Shown: positions 1-5,433, counted from the stretch's first letter. The stretch: 8,196 bases of DNA from Microcaldota archaeon (GCA_027344745.1 DAHWIS010000027.1:1-8196); one strand, 5' to 3'. A program made the numbers and translations. Notes: generated by a model from the letters alone, not told the origin.

Positions 1-21
1 GAAACTTTTAAAAGAAGTTTC
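1..21 (+). other. Hairpin in the tRNA-Ala intron
   Basis: GAAACTT (1-7) pairs perfectly with AAGTTTC (15-21) around a seven-base loop. It sits just before the predicted 3' splice bulge at 28-30, as expected for the inner helix of an archaeal tRNA intron. The intron begins upstream of the window. Confidence 0.55.
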
Positions 22-65
22 ATCAAAACAGCAGGAGGCCGCGGGTGCGATTCCCGCCGAGTCCA
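1..65 (+). tRNA. tRNA-Ala (predicted UGC), 3' part, with the end of its intron; 5' half outside the window
   Basis: Bases 41-45 (GCGGG) and 53-57 (CCCGC) form the T-stem around loop TGCGATT (46-52). Bases 58-64 (CGAGTCC) are the 3' acceptor strand and A65 is the discriminator; no CCA is encoded. Bases 36-40 are the variable loop and 31-35 (GCAGG) the 3' side of the anticodon stem. No anticodon loop with U33 can be read directly upstream, so an intron must end near base 29. CAAA (24-27) followed by the three-base bulge ACA (28-30) fits the 3' half of a bulge-helix-bulge motif. It would pair with UUUG at positions 32-35, which predicts U34-G35. The acceptor allows a G3-U70 pair and AGGCC is the usual variable loop of archaeal tRNA-Ala. 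Identity is therefore inference: the anticodon itself is not in the window. G instead of T at position 55 of the T-loop is odd. Confidence 0.7.
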
Positions 66-267
66 CATTTTCCTCAAAGCAGTCTCTTCCATCGAAAATC
101 GCGGTGACAGAGTTTGGGTGCGGAGACCGCGATGAGATGTAAACCATAAAAGTTTTACGTACGAAAACGGCACCAAAACCGCATACGGGCATCTACTTCT
201 CATTCAAGCTCACTATAATGAGTCGCCGCGACGATGAGTTCACAAAACTTCTTAGGAAGAAGTTTAT
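66..267. other. Non-coding, hairpin-rich stretch between the tRNA and the AbiE operon
   Basis: No convincing gene is seen in these 202 bases. They hold several inverted repeats: ATCGCGGT (98-105) with ACCGCGAT (126-133), CTCATT (199-204) with AATGAG (217-222), GTCGC (222-226) with GCGAC (228-232), and a 9-bp stem at 245-265. The stretch around 98-133 is GC-rich against an AT-rich background, which can mark a structured RNA in such genomes. No complete box C/D, H/ACA, SRP or RNase P signature was recognised. It may equally be decayed element DNA. Confidence 0.35.
245..265. terminator. 9-bp hairpin just downstream of the antitoxin gene
   Basis: AAACTTCTT (245-253) and AAGAAGTTT (257-265) form a perfect 9-bp stem with a three-base loop. 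It lies immediately after the stop of the minus-strand antitoxin gene, followed on that strand by GTTTTGTG. This could help end or stabilise the AbiE transcript. Archaeal termination mainly needs T-runs, so the terminator role is tentative. Confidence 0.35.
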
Positions 268-900
268 TTAATATGGATTACTTAGTTTGCCTAGGTCCGC
301 CGAGATCTTATATTTTTTTACAAAATTAAGTACAGAGCTGGAAGTGTGCTTATCATATGCCTTCAGGTATTTGTGCACCTTTTTGATTTCTATGAACCGC
401 AAAAGTTTGTCATAGTTCTGAAGCGACAGCCTTACTTTGTAATAGAAGAGGTCTATCAGCGTCTTCTCTGGATCCGAAACCGGCAGCTTTAACGCACCGT
501 AATTTATTATATCAAACCCAAAAAAGTATCTTGTTGGTATGTGATGCACAAATATCACATCTTTTGAATCACCAAATATTGGCGTGCGGTTTGAACGCAC
601 CTTTTTTATTGTAATTATTTCTGGTCTAGAATTCTGCGTCCAGAGCTCCCTTAAGGTTAGTGCAGATAATAGCCCATAATAGAAAGGTGCATATGCGAAG
701 CCAGATACCATATCATTCTTTTTAAAAGTGTATACTCCTTTTTTCAATGCATACAAGCTGCCATTACTTTTCATGTACGATAAAATCCTCGTAAGATTTG
801 ATGGTTTTATCCTCTTGCCGCTGAAGTGTAATATAAGGTCTCTGTATGTGAAAACGGGATAGTCTGAAAAATGATTTTTGATTTCGTTAACTATTGTCAT
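268..900 (-). CDS. AbiEi-like winged-helix antitoxin/repressor of a type IV toxin-antitoxin pair
   Basis: This is a 210-residue protein. Residues 1-58 look like a winged-helix DNA-binding domain of the kind found at the N-terminus of AbiEi-family antitoxins: a short helical segment followed by YALKKGVYTF. Residues 72-86 (PFYYGLLSALTLREL) and 141-154 (VSDPEKTLIDLFYY) match conserved stretches of that family's C-terminal region. In known AbiE systems this protein neutralises the nucleotidyltransferase toxin and represses its own operon. Its ATG at 898-900 overlaps the end of the upstream toxin gene by 14 bases, so the two are translated from one message. The order is toxin first, antitoxin second, the reverse of the usual bacterial AbiEi-AbiEii arrangement. 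Family assignment is by pattern recognition. Confidence 0.75.
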   Translation of the reverse strand: MTIVNEIKNHFSDYPVFTYRDLILHFSGKRIKPSNLTRILSYMKSNGSLYALKKGVYTFKKNDMVSGFAYAPFYYGLLSALTLRELWTQNSRPEIITIKKVRSNRTPIFGDSKDVIFVHHIPTRYFFGFDIINYGALKLPVSDPEKTLIDLFYYKVRLSLQNYDKLLRFIEIKKVHKYLKAYDKHTSSSVLNFVKKYKISADLGKLSNPY

Positions 901-1576
901 TTACCCACTCCCTAATCCTCTTTATCATTAATTCAAACGAAGGTGGCAGACCTGTTATTATCATATGGTCCAGACTTGAGATATCTGAAGGAGGCTTATT
1001 CCCTATCTTGGCAACTAACTCTCTTATTTTTTTAACAGTTTTAGGATTAGCCTTTTTTATTAGCGAGACCAGATACCACATGTCGTATAGGTCATGAGCC
1101 TCTGGGTGCTTGAAGCCACCCTCATTATTAAGCTTGTCTTCGTATGCTGTTATTTTCTCTTCCAATAGTTCCGCTGGGCTTAGGGACAGTACCACAATCT
1201 TGCTCCCATCAATCTTTGAATAATCGGTGTGGATACCTTTCTTGTACTTAAAATTTATATCAATCTTCATTTTTGTGCCAGCTAATTCAACAACAAAATG
1301 CATCGTGTCGTTTGACTTGCTGTATCCCTTTTCCTTCACTGCAAATTCATTGTCTTGCAGAAACTTCGAAACCGCCCGATACTCTTGCATCTTTTCCGCA
1401 GACGTTTTTGCTTCCATATAGAAATCAAGATCCCTTGAGAATCTATTTCCAGAATAGCAACGCCATATCGCCGTGCCGCCATGGAACACGAGATTTGTAT
1501 ATCTGCCGTATAATATCTCCATTAGCATATCTTCAAGTTTTGCTTTGTCTACCTGTATCGGATCCCTTAAGTCCAT
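887..1576 (-). CDS. AbiEii-like nucleotidyltransferase toxin
   Basis: From the ATG at 1574-1576 this is a 229-residue protein. It carries the DUF1814/AbiEii nucleotidyltransferase signature: HGGTAIWR at about 32-39, then SRDLDFY at about 47-53, whose two aspartates (D49, D51) are the expected metal ligands. A further acidic position lies in KMKIDIN (D106), and EEKITAYEDK plus HDLYD at about 139-165 match the family's C-terminal catalytic lysine/aspartate region. In studied relatives the enzyme transfers nucleotides to RNA, including tRNA acceptor ends, and blocks growth; the substrate here is unknown. A GTG at 1583-1585 in the same frame is better read as part of a GTGAT ribosome-binding site four bases before the ATG. 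All motifs are intact, so the toxin is probably functional. Confidence 0.8.
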   Translation of the reverse strand: MDLRDPIQVDKAKLEDMLMEILYGRYTNLVFHGGTAIWRCYSGNRFSRDLDFYMEAKTSAEKMQEYRAVSKFLQDNEFAVKEKGYSKSNDTMHFVVELAGTKMKIDINFKYKKGIHTDYSKIDGSKIVVLSLSPAELLEEKITAYEDKLNNEGGFKHPEAHDLYDMWYLVSLIKKANPKTVKKIRELVAKIGNKPPSDISSLDHMIITGLPPSFELMIKRIREWVNDNS

Positions 1577-1580
1577 AATA

Positions 1581-1585
1581 ATCAC
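1581..1585 (-). promoter_or_regulatory. Ribosome-binding site of the toxin gene, decides the start
   Basis: GTGAT lies four bases upstream of the ATG at 1576. The same GTGA(T)-N4-ATG layout occurs at rpoD, rps9 and rpoN in this window, which favours ATG 1576 over the in-frame GTG at 1585. Confidence 0.55.
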
Positions 1586-1594
1586 AACTACACT

Positions 1595-1616
1595 TTATTA
1601 CATATTTATGTAATAA
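1595..1616. promoter_or_regulatory. Perfect 10-bp palindrome in the AbiE promoter, probable operator
   Basis: TTATTACATA (1595-1604) and TATGTAATAA (1607-1616) are exact inverted repeats with a two-base spacer. They lie between the likely TATA element (about 1625-1634) and the toxin start at 1576, covering the expected transcription start near 1600. This position and symmetry suit binding by a dimeric repressor, most simply the co-encoded AbiEi-like protein. AbiEi autorepression is known in other systems; binding here is inference. Confidence 0.6.
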
Positions 1617-1624
1617 TATACATT

Positions 1625-1634
1625 TATATATTTA
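1625..1634 (-). promoter_or_regulatory. Likely TATA box of the AbiE operon
   Basis: Read on the minus strand this is an AT-only run (AATATATAAA) about 50 bases before the toxin ATG. Transcription would begin about 25 bases downstream, inside the palindrome. The surroundings are very AT-rich, so the exact box is uncertain. Confidence 0.4.
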
Positions 1635-1695
1635 TGCACTAGGGTGAATCTTTTGCAGATTACCCGTTTGTGGAACCCTTTTACGAAAAGCTTTA

Positions 1696-1725
1696 CCAAA
1701 AAGTCTGGATGTGCGACCTTTTTGG
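1696..1725. repeat. Inverted repeat (imperfect hairpin)
   Basis: CCAAAAAGTC (1696-1705) pairs with GACCTTTTTGG (1715-1725), with one extra C as a bulge and a nine-base loop. It lies between the AbiE promoter and the degenerate tRNA-end copy. Its role is unknown; it could be a leftover end of the inserted element. Confidence 0.4.
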
Positions 1726-1729
1726 AAAT

Positions 1730-1793
1730 GTTTGACGAAAACACTTACTCAACGATGGACCCGCGGGTGCGAATACGAAGAATCCCCATTTTC
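1730..1793 (+). repeat. Degenerate copy of the left tRNA 3' end, possible attachment-site remnant
   Basis: Three blocks match the tRNA at the window's left end in the same order and orientation. Bases 1730-1743 match 18-31 at 11 of 14 positions. Bases 1761-1772 match 39-50 exactly (CCGCGGGTGCGA). Bases 1780-1793 match 59-72 at 12 of 14, reaching seven bases past the mature tRNA end. Spacing between blocks differs, and the T-stem and acceptor can no longer fold, so it is not a working tRNA. The repeats bracket the AbiE operon and so resemble the two ends of an element integrated at a tRNA gene. No integrase is present, so this stays a hypothesis. Confidence 0.4.
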
Positions 1794-1826
1794 TTTATGG
1801 AAATATGAAGAAGTAGTTCCCTATGC

Positions 1827-2408
1827 TCATTTTTCAATAGCAGCTTCATCAAAGCTAGTATTACTTATAATTTTGTCGTGTTTTAATGAGTAATATTCAT
1901 TGATTGATAAAACAGGTACGTCTATCAGGAAGTGCCTACCTGCAAGGCTGTCCATGGCTCTTCTTTCCAATTGCAGCGATGCTGATCCGGAGACTACAAA
2001 GCGGACATTTGGAAATGCGTCATAGACTAATTTAATCTGAGACGCCCAATTAGGCAACATCTGAATTTCGTCAAGAAATAAATATATTTTTTCTTCCTTC
2101 CAATTAAAACCAGTAATCTTTTGATACGCATTAAGTATTGATGTTACCTCCGCGGCGCCGTAATCAAATGCGAAGTAAATAATATTCTGAGGATTGACCT
2201 GTTTTAGCAGCCTATCGATAATTTGGTACATTATTGTGGTTTTGCCTACTCTGCGCAAGCCGGTGAGTATAACTACTTCTTTATATTTTTCGAGCAATTT
2301 GTTTGCTTCTTCAAATATGGGCCGTTTGTATCTTTTAGCTAATTCTGTTTTTACCTTACCTGATTTCCACCAATCATTAAGGAGCCTAAGCGCTTCATCT
2401 ATTTCCAT
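1827..2408 (-). pseudogene. Truncated AAA-type ATPase (AAA_14/DUF4143 family), C-terminal part missing
   Basis: The 193-residue product carries the ATPase core of the family: Walker A GLRRVGKTT at residues 50-58, Walker B IYLFLDEIQ at 108-116, and a sensor-like FVVSGSAS at about 137-144. SLAGRHFLIDVPVLSINEYY follows at about 153-172. Members of this family are typically about 400 residues or more and carry a nuclease-like C-terminal domain. Here the frame stops soon after the core. I translated all three minus-strand frames downstream and saw no continuation of the missing domain. The degenerate tRNA-end repeat begins about 35 bases past the stop, so the element boundary may have cut the gene. 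A short product could still be made; its function is unknown. Confidence 0.65.
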
Positions 2409-2429
2409 ATTAGTACGTTATAGGAACGA

Positions 2430-2437
2430 ATATAAAC
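2430..2437 (-). promoter_or_regulatory. TATA box of the ATPase gene
   Basis: On the minus strand GTTTATAT lies about 25 bases before the ATG at 2406-2408. This spacing puts transcription start at or next to the start codon, giving a leaderless message. Confidence 0.55.
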
Positions 2438-2455
2438 ATTCGAGTAACTAAAGCG

Positions 2456-2529
2456 TGTGAGATTTCCCGCTCACTTTGTTTAAATTTACGGTCATATGAT
2501 TGGTTATCCGATGCTCAATATGTCTCACA
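2456..2529. repeat. Inverted repeat in the gap between the ATPase and the unknown gene
   Basis: TGTGAGA (2456-2462) is repeated in inverted form as TCTCACA (2523-2529). Within it GTGAG (2457-2461) can also pair with CTCAC (2470-2474). The rest of the 162-base gap (2409-2570) shows no gene. Function unknown. Confidence 0.3.
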
Positions 2530-2570
2530 AAATAGGGTATTATAATAGATTCGTGAAAGGCCTAAAATGC

Positions 2571-3155
2571 TCATTTCAAGCGCGCTTTGAATTGATCTTC
2601 AGTGAGATTGGTTTTGAGTTCCCCTGCCCTGTACGCTCTGTCGTTTAGTAGTATGTTGAAACTCATCCCATTTTTTGCATCGAACGCTATGTTTCTGGTC
2701 TCACCCCCGAATAGATCAACTTCATAAACCTTGAGCTTATACCTTTCGATCATCTCCAGGAGTCTGCCTGCCAATATGGGGCTCTCATTGCCCTGCATAC
2801 CCAATAACCGGACCTCAAAATTCGGTTTTTTGAACCTTTTGACGAAATCGTCAAGTTTTTTTCCGATGTCCTCTTCCGATCTGAATATGCGCGCACAGAA
2901 CAAACTCATGCTGTTGACTTCATATATGCTGAAAAGCAGGTCGTATGTGACGTTCATGGCAGATATGTATCTTTTGCCTATTTCGTTGTGGTCCATTATC
3001 GTGTTGCTCTCATCAATGTTCAGGTAATCTGTGCTTTCATCTGCATCAAGTTTGGATTTAGAAATGTGCGCCCTGTCCTTAAAAGACAGGGAAAACTGCT
3101 TTGAATTGAAGCCGTCTGCTTTGAAAGCGTCAAAAAGTATTAGTTCGAAACTCAC
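2571..3155 (-). CDS. Protein of unknown function, possibly with a CheD-like C-terminal half
   Basis: The gene encodes 194 residues with no signal peptide or membrane segment visible, so it is probably cytoplasmic. I do not recognise the N-terminal half. Residues 113-180 read as a strand-helix-strand pattern, with DLFGGETRNIAFDAKNGM at 147-164 faintly recalling the C-terminal part of chemotaxis deamidase CheD. The CheD catalytic Cys/His pair is not evident, and no other chemotaxis gene is present, so this similarity may only be a shared fold or chance. The start is GTG at 3153-3155, preceded by a GGTGG motif (minus strand) and a TATA box about 25 bases up. An upstream ATG at 3166-3168 is out of frame. 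It is transcribed away from rpoD. Confidence 0.6.
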   Translation of the reverse strand: MSFELILFDAFKADGFNSKQFSLSFKDRAHISKSKLDADESTDYLNIDESNTIMDHNEIGKRYISAMNVTYDLLFSIYEVNSMSLFCARIFRSEEDIGKKLDDFVKRFKKPNFEVRLLGMQGNESPILAGRLLEMIERYKLKVYEVDLFGGETRNIAFDAKNGMSFNILLNDRAYRAGELKTNLTEDQFKARLK

Positions 3156-3172
3156 CGAGCCACCGCATAAAG

Positions 3173-3180
3173 TATATAAA
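3173..3180 (-). promoter_or_regulatory. TATA box of the unknown gene
   Basis: TTTATATA on the minus strand matches the archaeal TATA consensus and sits 18-25 bases before the GTG start, predicting a very short or absent leader. Confidence 0.6.
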
Positions 3181-3235
3181 TATTGCAGTATATAATGTTA
3201 ATATATATTTCTAGGCAATCTACGATTTATAGCGA

Positions 3236-3279
3236 ACTATAAAGATAAATGGATTAAAAGGCAATATCTTTATGCCTTT
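3236..3279 (+). promoter_or_regulatory. Probable rpoD operon promoter region with inverted repeat
   Basis: ACTATAAA (3236-3243) is a reasonable TATA element, with transcription expected near 3267 and a leader of about 45 bases. TTTATAG at 3225-3231 is an alternative. AAAGGCA (3257-3263) and TGCCTTT (3273-3279) form a 7-bp inverted repeat spanning the expected start, which could be an operator. The whole 157-base gap to the divergent gene is AT-rich, so the exact box is uncertain. Confidence 0.4.
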
Positions 3280-3312
3280 ATGTTTCAAAATGAAAATCGA
3301 ACGAGTGAATAG

Positions 3313-3891
3313 ATGGACTTCGAAGCTATTAAAAACAACGAGAAGACATTCGAATTCTCGATAAGTGGCATTACATCCAGCTATGCAAACGCCCTGAGGA
3401 GAACAGCCATAAGTGCTGTAAAGACGTTTGCAATAGATTCTATAACGGTATATGAAAATTCAAGTGCAATATTCGATGAGTACGTGGCCCACAGGATTGG
3501 GCTTATACCTTTGGTGTCACCCTCAAAAGGATATTCGGACACCGATGAGATATTGTTCACATTAGATGCAACCGGACCTATAACGGTATACTCGCGCGAT
3601 ATGGAGACGTCGGACAATGAAGTCAAGGTGGCCTCTCCGAACATACCAATAATAAAGCTGGGCAAGGACCAGCGCCTCAGGGTCGATGGCAAGGCCGTAC
3701 TTAATGCTGCGATGAAGCATGCAAAATTCCAGCCTGGGGTAGTTACATACGAGCAGACTGGCGATGAATCTTTTAAATTTTACGTTGAATCTTTTGGCCA
3801 GATGCCACCCAAGGAAATCATTAATAAAGCTTGCGATATAATAAAAGAGGAAGTAAGCTCTATATCGAAAGCGCTGAAAAAGGCCAAATGA
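3313..3891 (+). CDS. rpoD: DNA-directed RNA polymerase subunit D (short form)
   Basis: This is the archaeal counterpart of bacterial alpha and eukaryotic Rpb3, which pairs with subunit L to start polymerase assembly (it is not a sigma factor). The dimerisation motif NALRR at residues 26-30 and HRIGLIPL at 60-67 are clear, and the C-terminal helix MPPKEIINKACDIIKEEV completes the alpha-like fold. At 192 residues it is short. The cysteine-containing ferredoxin-like domain found in many archaeal RpoD proteins is missing, as in some other lineages. GTGA sits four bases before the ATG. It heads the operon. The rps13-rps4-rps11 genes usually found just before rpoD in archaea are replaced by an unrelated divergent gene. 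tRNA-Leu begins four bases after its stop. Confidence 0.95.
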   Translation: MDFEAIKNNEKTFEFSISGITSSYANALRRTAISAVKTFAIDSITVYENSSAIFDEYVAHRIGLIPLVSPSKGYSDTDEILFTLDATGPITVYSRDMETSDNEVKVASPNIPIIKLGKDQRLRVDGKAVLNAAMKHAKFQPGVVTYEQTGDESFKFYVESFGQMPPKEIINKACDIIKEEVSSISKALKKAK

Positions 3892-3895
3892 CGGT

Positions 3896-4014
3896 GCGGG
3901 GGTGGCAGAGCTTGGCCAAATGCGCAGGACTGAGGACAAATTTTATGCAAAATAAGGTTTGTTGGAACTCCTGTGTCTTTAGTGACTGCGTGAGTTCAAA
4001 TCTCACCCCCCGCA
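3896..4014 (+). tRNA. tRNA-Leu(GAG) with canonical intron
   Basis: Acceptor strands GCGGGGG (3896-3902) and CCCCCGC (4007-4013) pair fully; A4014 is the discriminator, with no encoded CCA. Anticodon stem CAGGA (3925-3929) pairs with TCCTG (3969-3973). Anticodon GAG is at 3932-3934. A long class II variable arm with GTC/GAC pairing spans 3974-3989. The T-arm is GTGAG-TTCAAAT-CTCAC (3990-4006). The intron is at the standard 37/38 position. The gene sits between rpoD and rpl18e on the same strand with gaps of 4 and 16 bases, so it is most likely processed from the protein-coding operon transcript. A tRNA-Leu before rpl18e is also seen in other archaea. Confidence 0.95.
3936..3967 (+). other. 32-nt intron of tRNA-Leu, with bulge-helix-bulge motif
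   Basis: The exon-intron fold is a full bulge-helix-bulge. The anticodon stem is the outer helix, with a three-base bulge AAC (3966-3968) on its 3' side. The four-pair central helix is CTGA (3930-3933) with TTGG (3962-3965), then comes the bulge GGA (3934-3936), then inner helix CAAA/TTTG. Cleavage between the second and third bulge bases gives the stated borders and leaves C at position 38. Confidence 0.85.
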
Positions 4015-4030
4015 ATGATGTGGTGAAAGT

Positions 4031-4381
4031 ATGAAGATTAATGTTGAAAGAACGGACATAAAGTCGTGGCTTGATATCTTGAAAGAGGCATCGAGAGGCA
4101 ATCATTATGCTGCATTGTACAAGCGTTTGCATAAGCTGGTAGCTGTGCCCAGACGCAGAAGGGTATCTGTGAACGTATACAAAATAAACAAGTACTCGAA
4201 GGACGGCGATAATGTGATAGTCCCCGGAAAGGTACTTTCAATAGGGAAGTTGGATCATAAGGTGAACATCGCAGCCATAGAATTTTCCGAGGGCGCTATT
4301 GCGCGCATAAAGGAATCCAACAGCAAAATCATGAAGTTGGACGATATTATAAAGCTTAACAAAATAAACGTAATAAGGTAA
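4031..4381 (+). CDS. rpl18e: 50S ribosomal protein L18e (eL18)
   Basis: The 116-residue product matches archaeal L18e: an N-terminal WLDILKEASRGNHYAALYKRLHKLV-type helical region, the basic patch PRRRRVSVNVYKI at about 40-52, and VIVPGKVLSIGKLDHKVNIAAIEFSEGA in the core. It is a large-subunit rRNA-binding protein found only in archaea and eukaryotes, which by itself marks the window as archaeal. Length is normal. GGTGA (4022-4026) precedes the ATG by four bases. It lies 16 bases after tRNA-Leu and four bases before rpl13, in the usual archaeal order. Confidence 0.95.
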   Translation: MKINVERTDIKSWLDILKEASRGNHYAALYKRLHKLVAVPRRRRVSVNVYKINKYSKDGDNVIVPGKVLSIGKLDHKVNIAAIEFSEGAIARIKESNSKIMKLDDIIKLNKINVIR

Positions 4382-4385
4382 GCAA

Positions 4386-4847
4386 ATGAAGGCAATTCCG
4401 GATGATGTTAAAAAATACGAAGTCGTAGATGCAAAGGGAGCCGTTCTGGGGCGTATGGCAAGTCTTGTCGCCAAGCACCTATTACAAGGCAAATATGTTG
4501 CCGTAGTGAACGCCGACAGCGCCATAATAAGCGGCAACAAAAGTTCCATTAAAGGCAAATATGCGGTAAGGCTGAATCTGCAGGAGAAAGAGAATCCTGA
4601 ACACTCACCATACTGGCCGAGAAGGTCGGATATGCTTGTCAAAAGAATAATAAGGGGAATGCTGCCATACAGAAGCGCTCATGGCAAGGACGCATACGAG
4701 AGGCTTAGGGTGTACATAAGCACTCCTGACGAATTCAAGGACGTCAAAAGGTTGGACGTAGAGAAGAAGGACCCAAGCAAAATGTACTCGAATTATACTA
4801 CTATTGCAGAGCTGTCAAAGCTCTTAGGTTACGAGAAGAAAATGTGA
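4386..4847 (+). CDS. rpl13: 50S ribosomal protein L13 (uL13)
   Basis: This 153-residue protein has the L13 signatures VLGRMASLVAKHLLQGKYVAVVN near the N-terminus and the central RRSDMLVKRIIRGMLPY stretch, followed by GKDAYERLRVYIS. It binds 23S rRNA and takes part in early large-subunit assembly. Length agrees with archaeal homologues. A GGTAA motif just upstream overlaps the rpl18e stop. Its stop codon (TGA, 4845-4847) overlaps the ribosome-binding site of rps9, so translation of the two is probably coupled. Confidence 0.95.
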   Translation: MKAIPDDVKKYEVVDAKGAVLGRMASLVAKHLLQGKYVAVVNADSAIISGNKSSIKGKYAVRLNLQEKENPEHSPYWPRRSDMLVKRIIRGMLPYRSAHGKDAYERLRVYISTPDEFKDVKRLDVEKKDPSKMYSNYTTIAELSKLLGYEKKM

Positions 4848-4848
4848 T
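4844..4848 (+). promoter_or_regulatory. Ribosome-binding site of rps9, decides its start
   Basis: GTGAT lies four bases before the ATG at 4853-4855 and overlaps the rpl13 stop codon. An in-frame GTG start at 4844 would use this motif as coding sequence, so the ATG is preferred. Confidence 0.6.
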
Positions 4849-4852
4849 ATTT

Positions 4853-5416
4853 ATGGAAGAAAGCAAAATTCAGACGGCCCCGCAAGCAGAAGCTCCGAAG
4901 GCAATGGAGGTGCAGCCAAAGCAAACCAATGCACAAACCAATGCAGCATCTGCAGATAAACCAAAGCCCGCAAGGAGGGCATCAAAGAAAGTTTCATCAA
5001 AGCCGAATAATAGCTCAAGCATAGTAAAAGCAAAAAGGAAAGCGAGCATAGCGAGGGCGTCAATAAAGGCGGGAAGCGGCATAATAAGGATAAACTCAAA
5101 AGCGATAGAGGTAATAGAACCCATAGAGCTAAGGGAAGAAATGCTTAAACCTTTATATGTGTCAGAACTAACCAGAAAGGTGGCACAGTCCGCCGACATA
5201 AAGATAAATGTCAAAGGAGGCGGCATAAGCTCGCAGGCGCAGGCTGTAAGCAGTGTCATAGCCAAAGCAATGGTGGCTTTTTCGGATACCGATACCATAA
5301 GAAAAGAGATAATGAAATACGACAGGAACTTGCTCATAGACGACGTCAGGCGTGTCGAGCCCAAGAAATTCCTTGGCACAAAGGCAAGAGCCAGATTCCA
5401 GACCTCATATAGATGA
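4853..5416 (+). CDS. rps9: 30S ribosomal protein S9 (uS9) with a long N-terminal extension
   Basis: From the ATG at 4853 the protein has 187 residues. The S9 domain starts at about residue 58 (KAKRKASIARASIKAG) and ends in the family's conserved basic tail KARARFQTSYR, which reaches towards P-site tRNA in the small subunit. That core is about 130 residues, the normal size of the whole archaeal protein. The first 57 residues are extra: low-complexity, rich in A, K, P, Q, S and T, acidic at first and then basic (KPARRASKKVSSK), and probably disordered. The reading frame is open throughout and the start has a good ribosome-binding site, so the extension is likely real. It lies between rpl13 and rpoN in the usual order. 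Confidence 0.93.
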   Translation: MEESKIQTAPQAEAPKAMEVQPKQTNAQTNAASADKPKPARRASKKVSSKPNNSSSIVKAKRKASIARASIKAGSGIIRINSKAIEVIEPIELREEMLKPLYVSELTRKVAQSADIKINVKGGGISSQAQAVSSVIAKAMVAFSDTDTIRKEIMKYDRNLLIDDVRRVEPKKFLGTKARARFQTSYR

Positions 5417-5433
5417 TGTTAAAAGTGATTTGA

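Noticed and set aside
131..240. Box C/D small RNA suggested by GATGAG motifs
   Set aside because: The motifs deviate from the C box consensus and no paired D box at suitable spacing was found.
1640..1826. Frameshifted continuation of the ATPase C-terminal domain
   Set aside because: None of the three minus-strand frames shows the family's expected motifs; the sequence is better explained as the tRNA-end repeat and hairpin.
1711..1893. Plus-strand open frame of 60 codons
   Set aside because: It overlaps the degenerate tRNA-end repeat and the tail of the minus-strand ATPase, has no family resemblance and no ribosome-binding site.
4870..5379. Long minus-strand open frame opposite rps9
   Set aside because: It is the antisense shadow of a clear S9 gene, caused by that gene's codon bias.
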